The notes under the pieces are model-generated. The model was not told the origin of the DNA and did not search any database. It saw only the letters and a list, made by a program, of their open reading frames with translations. 63,302 nucleotides of DNA from Thermoplasmata archaeon (lineage in GTDB: Archaea > Thermoplasmatota > Thermoplasmata > Thermoplasmatales > Thermoplasmataceae). Both the position numbers and the translations under genes were made by a program. The stretch covers positions 1 through 63,302 of the forward strand of contig JAJZXS010000005.1 in assembly GCA_021806295.1 (NCBI GenBank), in the 5' to 3' direction. Numbering within the stretch: the first letter of the stretch is position 1; each line of letters opens with the position of its first letter. Positions 36,641 through 46,100 of this stretch are shown here, one piece after another.

Positions 36641-38074
36641 TTAACTCTTTGTTTCTGTTTTTTTAATGAGGGCCGTGAATATGAAGCCGAGAATCACGAA
36701 TATAACCCCTATGAGATATATATAATTGTAGGCAGTCTTATCTGGAAAAGCTTCCATGATTTTGTATGGAATGCCATTGACCATTTTTACGCCTATGGTA
36801 ACCTTTACGGTATACATTGTTTCCAGTGCACCTCCGAATGCAGGCGCTATTGACATTCCTATATCCCTGAATACAGTATTCATTCCAGTGGCCTCACCAG
36901 CATTTTCCCTGGGTGTGGAGGTAAGAAGAACGTTGATTATTCCAACGAGCATCATTGATATTCCGGCTCCCACAAATATTGTATCAAGCAGTATTTCCGG
37001 TATTGTTGCACGGTAAAGGTATAACAAACCAAATCCTATTATGTCCACTGTAAGTCCCATAAGTATTGAGAGCCTCGGCCCCCTCTTGCGTATTACTCTT
37101 GCAGCCACAGGCGCAAAAACCATATTCATGACCGTGGCAGGAAATAATATAAGGCCCGAATCAAATACTGTTTTGCCGAATCCGCTGGGTGCAGGGTCCT
37201 GCAGCAGGGTTGGAACAGTAAAGAACAGAAAATACATTGCTGCCATGGCAAAGAGCCCCACTATATTGGAAAGGAAAATATTCCTCTTCTTCAGAAGCTT
37301 CATATTTATGAATGCGTATTTATAATGGCTTTCAAAATATGCAAACACTGTAAATAGAACAAGGGCTGTAATGAATAATTCGATAATAAGATATGAATAC
37401 CATCCATAATGCTGCCCCTCGGATAGTGCGAAAATAAGTGCAACCAGCCCGCCACCCAGCATTGCGACACCAGCAAAGTCGATTTTCTGCTTTCCTGTGA
37501 CCGTGTTCTCCCTTATGAATATAAATACAAGGATAAGCAAGATTACCGCAACCGGTATTGCTGTATGGAAATCCCACTGCCATCCCAGGGTTTCGGTGAT
37601 ATACGAACCAAGAACAAGCCCGATGCCTGATCCTATGGCAAAGGTGGCGCTCATTATGCCCTGCGCCAGTGCCAGTTTTTCCCTGGGTACAACATCATTT
37701 ATTATCGCAAAGGCTATGGGTATCATCCCGAAGCCGAGCCCCTGGGCTGCACGAACTGCTATGAGCTCATCAAGGGTTCTGGTAAATCCCCCGAATGATA
37801 TGGCAATAGTATATATTATTCCCAGAATCAGGAATACTTTTTTCTTGCCAACTATATCAGCAACCTTTCCGAATATGGCTGCTGAAACTGTGCCGCTTAT
37901 TATGTAAGCGGTTAAAATCCATGATACATTGCTATAGGTTGAATGGAAGAATGTTATGAATATTGGTATGGCGGGTACTATCATAGTTTCTACATAGATA
38001 ATAAGCAATCCAGAAAATGCCATTAATGCTATGGATATGTTAATTGATTTCTTTGACATTGGAGTTTCAGACAT
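36641..38074 (-). CDS. MFS drug/H+ antiporter, 14-helix (DHA2) type
   Basis: The 477-residue carrier has the loop GKVADIVGKKKV after helix 2, the helix-5 segment GIMSATFAIGSGIGLVLGS typical of antiporters, and a C-terminal basic tail. It is paralogous to 17669-19141, with matching VETMIVPAIP/VEGMLTPSLP starts and similar ends. It follows the APC gene start by 45 bases on the same strand and probably has its own promoter. The exported compound is unknown. Confidence 0.9.
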   Translation of the reverse strand: MSETPMSKKSINISIALMAFSGLLIIYVETMIVPAIPIFITFFHSTYSNVSWILTAYIISGTVSAAIFGKVADIVGKKKVFLILGIIYTIAISFGGFTRTLDELIAVRAAQGLGFGMIPIAFAIINDVVPREKLALAQGIMSATFAIGSGIGLVLGSYITETLGWQWDFHTAIPVAVILLILVFIFIRENTVTGKQKIDFAGVAMLGGGLVALIFALSEGQHYGWYSYLIIELFITALVLFTVFAYFESHYKYAFINMKLLKKRNIFLSNIVGLFAMAAMYFLFFTVPTLLQDPAPSGFGKTVFDSGLILFPATVMNMVFAPVAARVIRKRGPRLSILMGLTVDIIGFGLLYLYRATIPEILLDTIFVGAGISMMLVGIINVLLTSTPRENAGEATGMNTVFRDIGMSIAPAFGGALETMYTVKVTIGVKMVNGIPYKIMEAFPDKTAYNYIYLIGVIFVILGFIFTALIKKTETKS

Positions 38075-38173
38075 GCCAACTCGATTAAATGTTTATTAAT
38101 AAATATTTCTTGAACAGAATTATGACAAAAATGGAAATTATATTTCAGGATTCAGTAAAAATAATTCCGGATA

Positions 38174-39280
38174 TTAATTTTGATAAACTAAAACTGGAAT
38201 TTCCATTTCGTCTTTGAGAAGCCCGCTGTGCGCACCCTTCATGGCATATTTCCTCTGATTCAGTGGGAAATGGTATATGTCGTTATTTCTGGATATCCCT
38301 ATAAGCCCCGGGAGTTTCTGCATTACGTTGCTGTCTATCTTTCCCATCAGGGTTGTATATGCACTGTCTCCTCTGGCCACCAGTTCAAGATTGGTGTAAT
38401 GTCCCTCCAGATACTCCCTTATCTCTGATGTGTTCTCCAGGAAAAGGGCCCTGGAATCTCCGTAGGGCGGGAGTATGGATATGTCCATAAGGTCAGAATC
38501 GTTCCCAAGGTTAATAGTATTCCCGACCTCCACATGTCCGTGGTCTGCGGTTATGACAAAATCATAGTCACTGTATTTTTCCATTATTGAAATGAGGCTC
38601 TGAAGTATATATCTCGCCGATTCCACGGTGTACTGATCATATGGCCCGAGCTTATGTGCTGTCTGATCCACCTCCGGGAGATAGAAACTCACGAAATCTT
38701 TTCCCTGCTTTAGGTTATCCTCCAGCACATAAAAGCTGTGGAACACATTGGAGTATGTGTCTGTATTATTATTGCCATACAGCAATGTGGAGAATGAAGT
38801 TTTATTTATGAAAGCCGGTATGATATTCACAGTTGAATACCCAGCCCTGTTCAGTGCCGTTATCTTTGATTCATAATTGAAAATCGAGCTCATAGGATAG
38901 GCACGCTCCATGGAATCCCTTATATAGGCAGCCGAGGATGTGTAACCCAGTATGTTTACTATTGAACCCAGCTGCCTTATGTACAGCTGATAGCCAATTA
39001 TGCCATGCTGCCCGGGATAACGGTTCAGAAAGAAAGATGACAGTGCGTTTGATGTGGTTGAGGGAAATACGGATGTGCATTTCATCTCATTCCTGAATTT
39101 TATTCCTGTTCTTTCGTATATGTTCCATCCCAGCCCATCCAGCAGTATGAAGCACAGCTTTTTATGCTTGTAGCCCAATCCGATGCCATCTGTTTCTGTC
39201 CTGAGGCCGAAATGGGAAAATATGTCACTTGATAGGTTTACCAGGGATTTATTGCCCGGAATTATAAAGTTTTCCTGCAT
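38174..39280 (-). CDS. Alkaline-phosphatase-superfamily phosphodiesterase / nucleotide pyrophosphatase
   Basis: The 368-residue protein has metal-site motifs of the type I phosphodiesterase group: LLDGLGWN (first Asp), SVFPSTTSNAL with the nucleophile Thr, PEVDQTAHKLGP (Asp, His) and TADHGHVEVG (Asp-His). No signal peptide is seen, so it is probably cytoplasmic. Family members split phosphodiester or pyrophosphate bonds in nucleotides, sugar nucleotides or lipids. It lies 25 bases downstream of cbiA on the same strand and might be co-transcribed, but a direct role in cobalamin synthesis is not known. Confidence 0.85.
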   Translation of the reverse strand: MQENFIIPGNKSLVNLSSDIFSHFGLRTETDGIGLGYKHKKLCFILLDGLGWNIYERTGIKFRNEMKCTSVFPSTTSNALSSFFLNRYPGQHGIIGYQLYIRQLGSIVNILGYTSSAAYIRDSMERAYPMSSIFNYESKITALNRAGYSTVNIIPAFINKTSFSTLLYGNNNTDTYSNVFHSFYVLEDNLKQGKDFVSFYLPEVDQTAHKLGPYDQYTVESARYILQSLISIMEKYSDYDFVITADHGHVEVGNTINLGNDSDLMDISILPPYGDSRALFLENTSEIREYLEGHYTNLELVARGDSAYTTLMGKIDSNVMQKLPGLIGISRNNDIYHFPLNQRKYAMKGAHSGLLKDEMEIPVLVYQN

Positions 39281-39304
39281 GGATGTATATGCATTATTGA
39301 TATA

Positions 39305-40669
39305 TTATAATTCAGGATTTTTTTTACGGTAATCCCTGCACAGCAAAACGAATCTCCTCGCTGCATTCTGGTTTGATGGAAAATATACATGCAGATATCC
39401 TGCAGTAATCCCCATGTAACTGTATCCTTCCAGTTCGCCATTTTTGAATTCGTATGCCGGCTTCTGATTCCCGTTGAATTCTATTCTTGAATAGTGGAAT
39501 TCATGCCCCCTTATTCTTTTACCCTTTTCCAGTATGACCCCGGTTGATGCAGCCGCCGCGTCCCTGTAACCCAGTGAGAGGCCTTTCATATGCACTGTGG
39601 CCGGTATTGCGCCCACCATGGGGAAACACCCTTTATCCACAGCTATTGATTCTGAAAGGTACATGTAGCCACCGCATTCTGCAAAAACTGGCATTCCGTG
39701 TCCGATTTTATTCCTGATTTCCCACATGAGTGTTTTATTCTCTGAAAGTTCCCGGGCATATAATTCAGGGTATCCTCCGCCCAGATAGAGCCCGTCAATA
39801 TCTGGCAGGGATTTATCCCTTATGGGATCAAAATATACCGGAATACCGCCAAACTTTTCCAGAATTTCAATATTCTCAGCATAATAGAAGGAAAATGCCT
39901 CATTATATGCTATGCCGATCCTTGCCCTCTCCTTCATTTTTAAATTGTAAATTCTTTTGTTTCCATTCCATGTGGTTCCATACTTCCGGGAAATCCTGAT
40001 TATGGAATCCAGGTCAACACTTTTTCCTATTTGCTGTGATAGATTCTGAAAATAGGCTTCTCCTGTGGCTTTTTCCGCAGTGGTCACAAGACCAAGATAA
40101 CGTGACCTTATTTTTAAATCCTCACCGCGCTTTATGCATCCTATAACCTTTATTCCGGTAAAATGCTCGATTGCGTCCCTTACCATGCTGCAGTGGTAGT
40201 CTGATCCTGCGCGGTTCATTATAACTCCTGCTATGTTCACCCTTTTATCCATGTCCCTGAATCCCATCACTGTGGCAGCAGCGCTCTGCCCTGAAGATGA
40301 AATGTCCACAATAAGTATTACTGGCAACCCGAGGATCCTGGCAACGTCAAATGAGCTGCCACGGAACTTATTTCCAGGCGCCCCGTCATAAAGGCCCATT
40401 ACCCCCTCAACTATTGAAATATCGCTGCCTTCGGAATTGTGATAATAGATCTCCCTGACAGTTTCGTCGCTTCCCATCACAGGGTCAAGGTTGTGGGGTG
40501 TATTCCCTGATGCAATTCTGTGGAAACCCGGATCAATATAATCAGGCCCGACCTTGAATGGCTGCACCCTCATTCCTTTATCTGAAAGTGCCCTCATGAT
40601 CCCGGCTGATACCGTTGTTTTTCCTGACCCACTGGATGTGCCAGCTATCATTATTCCCTTAATGGCCAT
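39305..40669 (-). CDS. cbiA: Cobyrinate a,c-diamide synthase
   Basis: The protein joins an N-terminal ATP-binding domain (P-loop GTSSGSGKTTVSAG, GPDYIDPGFH) with a C-terminal class I glutamine amidotransferase domain whose nucleophile is in FAECGGYMYLS, plus the family segment GLYLGGGYPELYA. It amidates the a and c side chains of cobyrinate using glutamine. I start at the ATG at 40669 (MAIKGIMIAG); a start at 40693 adds eight unlikely residues. It overlaps the end of cbiG by 11 bases. Only these two cobalamin genes are in the window. Confidence 0.93.
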   Translation of the reverse strand: MAIKGIMIAGTSSGSGKTTVSAGIMRALSDKGMRVQPFKVGPDYIDPGFHRIASGNTPHNLDPVMGSDETVREIYYHNSEGSDISIVEGVMGLYDGAPGNKFRGSSFDVARILGLPVILIVDISSSGQSAAATVMGFRDMDKRVNIAGVIMNRAGSDYHCSMVRDAIEHFTGIKVIGCIKRGEDLKIRSRYLGLVTTAEKATGEAYFQNLSQQIGKSVDLDSIIRISRKYGTTWNGNKRIYNLKMKERARIGIAYNEAFSFYYAENIEILEKFGGIPVYFDPIRDKSLPDIDGLYLGGGYPELYARELSENKTLMWEIRNKIGHGMPVFAECGGYMYLSESIAVDKGCFPMVGAIPATVHMKGLSLGYRDAAAASTGVILEKGKRIRGHEFHYSRIEFNGNQKPAYEFKNGELEGYSYMGITAGYLHVYFPSNQNAARRFVLLCRDYRKKNPEL

Positions 40670-41654
40670 GCAGAAACACCGATACGGTAACATTATTAAT
40701 AATTTCCTTAGATACTATCTGCATGCCATTGCCAGAGGAAATTCTTGCAGCGGGATTGGACACAGAATAGGCGCCGGTGGCCCTGTAAACAGCGGCGGAT
40801 TTTTCAGATGCATAACGGTTAAGTTCATCAGCCGGATAAAAATAAAGTGGGCATTCCAGGTTTTCCGCAAGTTTTTTAATATCGGGGTTCCCGGATTTTA
40901 TATCTATGGTTGAAATTGATCTTATGGCCTCCATTAATAGGTGAAATTTTTTGAATGTTGATTCTATGGCGTTTAACATGTCTGTTAATGTTGCATCGCT
41001 GGAAAAACCTATGCCGAGATCCAGCACGTGCGGCACCAGTATCAGGGCAGAAGCATCCTGCTCATCCATATAGGTTATAATGATTTTTCTTCCACTGGGG
41101 GAACCCGGAAGATCAGGGACTGGAATGCCTGTTCTGTTGATTACCTGTACCGGATCACCTGCAAGCATATCCCCTGAAACGGGGGCGAGGTTCTCCCTGT
41201 TCCTGATGGCCATGCCGTATTTCACTGCAACTGAATCTACAGAGGCAATTCCATGGATATCAGATGCAGTTGTAATTACAGCACATGCACCCAGGATATC
41301 CGATATCTTTCCAGCCATATCATTCGCACCGTGGTGCCCGCCTGTTACAGGTATAACAAACCTGGCCGAGTCATCTATTGCCAGGACCGGTATATCATGG
41401 AACTTATCATGCAGGTAAGGTGCTATGATCCTTACAACTGCTCCCAGGGACATAACAAAAATGGCAGCATCATAATTCTCAAAAATAGATTCCATAATAT
41501 CTCCTGCATGTCTGAAGGTTTGATACTTCCCGGATCCGGCATATCTGCTGCTTACAAAAATATCTGTTCGAAATTCCCTGGAAAGTCTTTCAGAAATCCC
41601 GATGCCATTGGAGGTTACAGCCACCAGTGCAATCCTCATGCCATCCATATCCAT
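40659..41654 (-). CDS. cbiG: Cobalt-precorrin-5A hydrolase
   Basis: The 331-residue protein shows the three CbiG regions: N-terminal MRIALVAVTSNG, the central AIFVMSLGAVVRIIAPY and TGGHHGAND, and the C-terminal LGIGFSSDATLTDML with a final YSVSNPAA stretch. CbiG opens the lactone ring of cobalt-precorrin-5A, releasing acetaldehyde, in the anaerobic B12 pathway. It leads an operon with cbiA. The start at 41654 could also be an ATG five codons later (41639). It is divergent from the TPP riboswitch gene. Confidence 0.9.
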   Translation of the reverse strand: MDMDGMRIALVAVTSNGIGISERLSREFRTDIFVSSRYAGSGKYQTFRHAGDIMESIFENYDAAIFVMSLGAVVRIIAPYLHDKFHDIPVLAIDDSARFVIPVTGGHHGANDMAGKISDILGACAVITTASDIHGIASVDSVAVKYGMAIRNRENLAPVSGDMLAGDPVQVINRTGIPVPDLPGSPSGRKIIITYMDEQDASALILVPHVLDLGIGFSSDATLTDMLNAIESTFKKFHLLMEAIRSISTIDIKSGNPDIKKLAENLECPLYFYPADELNRYASEKSAAVYRATGAYSVSNPAARISSGNGMQIVSKEIINNVTVSVFLHGH

Positions 41655-41735
41655 GAATTGTATAATGCCTATTATATTTATCAGGAATAAAATAATCTGT
41701 GCAGGTCGATAAATATTTATATATTTTATAGATAC

Positions 41736-41820
41736 ATAATTACCGGGGAGCGAAAAGCTGAGAGGATAGGGATCGACCCGTGTAACCTGATCCGGGCAAT
41801 ACCGGCGGAGGGAGATGGAT
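41736..41820 (+). promoter_or_regulatory. TPP riboswitch (THI-box)
   Basis: The region has all THI-box core pieces in order: ACCGGGGAGC, CTGAGA (41758-41763), ACCC, then AACCTGATCCGGGCAAT and ACCGGCGGAGGGA (to about 41813). These match the conserved TPP-binding strands around the central loop. A TATA-like stretch at 41716-41730 would start transcription at about the first base of the aptamer. The MFS start codon is only about 25 bases after the aptamer, so control of translation start is likely. A three-codon ATG frame (41828-41839) lies between them. TPP riboswitches in front of thiamine-related transporters are known in Thermoplasma relatives. Confidence 0.93.
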
Positions 41821-41843
41821 ACGAAATATGAATTTATAGAATT

Positions 41844-43082
41844 ATGGTGGCTATTACGTTAACCACGAAGCAGCGTTTTATGATTGTATCAAGCGCTTCA
41901 GGGCTAACGTTCTGGGGAATGGTTGGTACACTGGGTCCGCTTGCTGCAGCAGGGTCAATAATAGGGGTGCTCCCCCATTATCTGAAGGTTCTCGTTCTGC
42001 TGATCGGGCCTTTATTTGTCCCATTCGGGAATTTTTTCATGGGATTGCTTACAGACCGGCTTGGAAGAAAAAAGATTTTTCTTATGACCATGATCATTTA
42101 CGGTGTAGGAATAGTTGTGATATCATTGAGCTATACCTTCATTCCACTGATAATAGGCCTGATGCTGGCGGAATTCGGGGTCGGCGGTGAGGAAATACCC
42201 TCCCTGTCGCTTGTATCTGAGGATTCTCCTGTATCCCAGAGGGCAATGTGGCTTACAATCATATCTGATTTTGACAACATAGGCAGTGCCCTTATAGCAG
42301 GATTATTTGTTATAATTGTAAATTCATTCATGGACAGGATAATTCTTCTTTCTGCTGCCTCAGCACTCATTATAATTATGGTACTCTCCAGGATTTCCCT
42401 GCCGGAGTCATACAAATGGCAGGAATCAAGGGGGCAGAAGGAAAAGTCAGAAATTACAAAGAAATCGCTTTACATAGACACCGCCGGTGTAAATATCAAA
42501 AGGCCTGCATACAGGCTATCTCTCTTTGTGCTCATGGCAATGGCAATATCCCAGTATACCACATTCGGACTCATGGCATATGTAATCGGCCCGTACGAAT
42601 TTCCCGGAGCCCGTACAGATGACATGATAATATTTGTTGCCCTTGTGGGCGCCTCAGTGGCTGGCTTCATTGCTGCACCGCTCATATCACGTGGAAGGAA
42701 AAAATATACTATGTATTCCTTCGGAACCGGATTTTTATCCACGGTTCTGATTTTTATCCTTATACCCTTCCTTCATGACACACTGATATTTTATCCGCTG
42801 CTGTTCCTCAACATGATGATGAGTGAATTTGCCTGGGCTTCCAGAACAACACTGGAGCCTGAGCTGGCACCCACAAGGATAAGGGGAACTTTCATTGGCA
42901 CCGTCAGGCTGGCTCCAATGATAGTATATCCGCTGCTTGTCATAGCAACCAGCACCATGCCACTAACAGACTTTATTGCCCTGAACATGGGATTGTGGCT
43001 TCTTGGATTTGCAGGGGCCATGGTATGGCATCATTACGGGATTGAAACAAAAAATGTTAACATAGACTATTCAGAAAATTGA
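41844..43082 (+). CDS. MFS transporter under TPP riboswitch, probable thiamine transporter
   Basis: The 412-residue 12-helix carrier has the MFS loop GLLTDRLGRKKIFLMT and the helix-6 end LPESYKWQESRG. It belongs to the same broad group as the pseudogene at 7416-10687. The function is inferred from the riboswitch: it should be repressed when TPP is plentiful, which suits uptake of thiamine or a precursor. Thermoplasma genomes have similar THI-box carriers described as ThiT1-like. Sequence alone does not prove the cargo. Confidence 0.87.
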   Translation: MVAITLTTKQRFMIVSSASGLTFWGMVGTLGPLAAAGSIIGVLPHYLKVLVLLIGPLFVPFGNFFMGLLTDRLGRKKIFLMTMIIYGVGIVVISLSYTFIPLIIGLMLAEFGVGGEEIPSLSLVSEDSPVSQRAMWLTIISDFDNIGSALIAGLFVIIVNSFMDRIILLSAASALIIIMVLSRISLPESYKWQESRGQKEKSEITKKSLYIDTAGVNIKRPAYRLSLFVLMAMAISQYTTFGLMAYVIGPYEFPGARTDDMIIFVALVGASVAGFIAAPLISRGRKKYTMYSFGTGFLSTVLIFILIPFLHDTLIFYPLLFLNMMMSEFAWASRTTLEPELAPTRIRGTFIGTVRLAPMIVYPLLVIATSTMPLTDFIALNMGLWLLGFAGAMVWHHYGIETKNVNIDYSEN

Positions 43083-43148
43083 AAATTCCTGTAATGCCAT
43101 TTATAATAAAATTAATATATTCTTTTCATTATTAACTCAAGACATTCA

Positions 43149-46100
43149 ATGGATATAAACATAGATGAAAGTATAACAAAATGGGAAAAAGATGTTATAG
43201 ACACTTCAAAAAATAATCGCCTCCTATATTTCAATTCCGACTCATTCCTGAAGATAACCACCCCATCCATGCTGTTCCTCTTCGACGATCTGGTTAACAA
43301 GGATAAAAAAATGGGGGTGCACCTGACCGGGTATGAGGAAAACCGCAGGAAGGATGAAATAATATTTTCAAGGAAAGATGGCCTCGGAAAGGCGCTATCA
43401 TCTATGTACTACCAGGCCAACAGTGCCCTGAAGGAGCACGGATCAAACGTTTTATTCATTTCATTTGGACTGCTGAAATGGAAGGATGAAAATGCCAAAA
43501 CAGTGGAAACACAGCTTTTTTTCGTCCCTGTAACCCTGTCCAGGAAGATGTACGATGATTTTACCCTGGAATCTACAGAGGGGGATATATTTTTCAATCC
43601 TGTGCTAAGGGAAAAGCTGGAACAGTTTGGAATTAAATTTGACTTTACATTTGAGGACAATCTGAATCTATCCGAGGCAATGAGAAATTTCAAGCTAACC
43701 GTAAAGGATACTAAGTGGAGTGTCAGCAGAAATTCCTATCTCGGTGTGGTTTCCTTTACAAACAACAATATATACAACGACATAAAGAAAAACCATGATG
43801 CTATAAAGAAAAATGACCTGACCAGGGCACTGGCGGGAGACTTCGAAGTCATTAAAAAATTGAACGAGAAGATGCCCAGGACCATTGACTATTCAATAGA
43901 TACAGTCATGGATGCCGACTCCAGCCAGATAAGTGCGGTGTATGCCGCAAGGGCAGGTGCAAGCTTTATACTCAATGGCCCCCCGGGAACAGGGAAAAGC
44001 CAGACAATTTCTAACATTATAGCCGATTCAATGAAGAATAACAGGAGCGTTCTTTTTGTCAGTGAAAAAAATGCTGCAATAGAGGTTGTCAAAAAGCGCC
44101 TCCAGGAGTCCGGGCTGGGAGATTTTATCCTGAGCTTCCATGGAAATGCATCAAAGAGTGAAATCATTAAATCCCTGTATAAATCAGTGGAGAACAACCA
44201 GCATGTTTCCAGAACCCTTGTACCCACGGACAGGTACTCAGGGACCCTGAACGATTATGTACATGCTGTCCATGAAAAACGTGGAAATCTTGGAAGGAGC
44301 GTGTACAATGCATGTATGGTTGAACTTGAAAACAGCTGCCAGTTTTCTCTCAAAATTGGTGCGGGCATGATCGACATTACCCCGGAAGTACTGGAAAACA
44401 TAGAGTTCCAGATTTCAGAGTTCAACGATTACCTCGATATCATTGAAAATTTCGATAAAATGCCGGTTGATTTGCAGCTGCCCCGGTACAGGGAGAATCC
44501 TGAAAAATACTACCGTGGAATAGACTCCATAGAAAACGGCATAGATGGCATGGAGGAAATAGGGGATCAGATAAAAAATTGTACCGGCGTGGATGTTGCA
44601 TCAATGAAAGATGCAGAGAAGGTTTACAGGCTGGGGTCGGTGCTCAATCCTGAGATAACCCTGGAGAAAGAGTTCCTGGATGCGGAGTTTATCCAGGATG
44701 CCTATGAACTGCTGGAGTCCCGTGAAAAACTGATTCAGGAATACAGGTATATGTCAGATATTTTCATGAAAAAGAGGAAAAAAGAGTTCTTGAACCTGGA
44801 CCTTGATGCCCTGAAAAAGAACCTTGTTGAAAACTACAGCTCTGGCCTCAAAAGGCTTTCCTCGGATTATAAAAAGATAGTAAAGGACGTGATGGACCTA
44901 ACTGAGGACGAATCGAGGAAGCATTATAATGAAATTATAGAAGACATAGATTATGCCATGAAGATAAGGGAGAAAGAAGCAGCCCTTGAAGCAGTGGAGG
45001 AATCCATGAAATCAAGGAATATCGACTCTGAGGATGTTTATGATAAGATCAGATATGCAAAAAAGATAATCTCAAATATGCCCGGGGAAACTTCAGTCGG
45101 GGCAGTAACTGAAATGGTATCAGGAATGGAAAATATGGATAGCATAATGGAATTCAAATCACTCTATGAATCTGTGATTGATGGAATAAATTCTCTTTCT
45201 GAGGTTCTGCCATCTGCCGGCAGCATGGCGGATAAAAAACTAGAGGAAATCAGGGAACAGATAGTAGGGCTCTCATCCCTGGATGTGGAACGCTATGCCA
45301 AATTCATGGAGCTCTATGATTCACTGAAATCTTCCGGCATAGACATATCCCCCGCCTTCAATATGGACCTGCATACAGACTCCATACTTCAATCATTCAG
45401 GCACAGCTTCAACCATGAATTCGTTTCATATTATGTAAGAAACGATGATAATCTGAAGAATTTCAGAGCCTCCTCCCACGAGAGGCTGGCAGGCATGTTC
45501 ATTGATTATGACAGAAAAAGAATAGAAATAAACCGGATCAACCTGGTAAGCGAATTAACAGACAGGCGCAGGGAGATACTGGCAAAGTATCCCGGTGCGT
45601 CCATGATAATCAAAACCGAAAATGCAAAGAAAAGATTCCAGAAGCCATTAAAGACGCTGTTCGGTGAGCTCAGGGAGGTGCTTCCAGCACTGAAGCCCTG
45701 TATAATGATGAGCCCGAATAATGTAAGTGCTTTCCTTGACAGCGATTTTTCCTTTGACCTGATTATATTTGATGAGGCATCACAGCTGACGCCTCCTGAT
45801 GCGGTAGGATCCCTTATAAGGTCAAAGCAGGCGATTATATCCGGGGATACGCAGCAGCTTCCACCCACCAGTTTCTTTGAAAATGTAAATATATCAAAGT
45901 ATGAGGATGATTATGTTGTGCTGGACAACATACTGGACCAGTTTGATGCCATAGGGCTCGCAAAGATACCGCTGAAATGGCATTACAGGAGTGTTGATGA
46001 CAGGCTGATCGCATTTTCCAACAGGTATTTCTACGAAAATTCCCTGGAAACGTTCCCTTCTGCCTATGTAAACTCTCCGGATACAGGCCTTGAATTTTTC

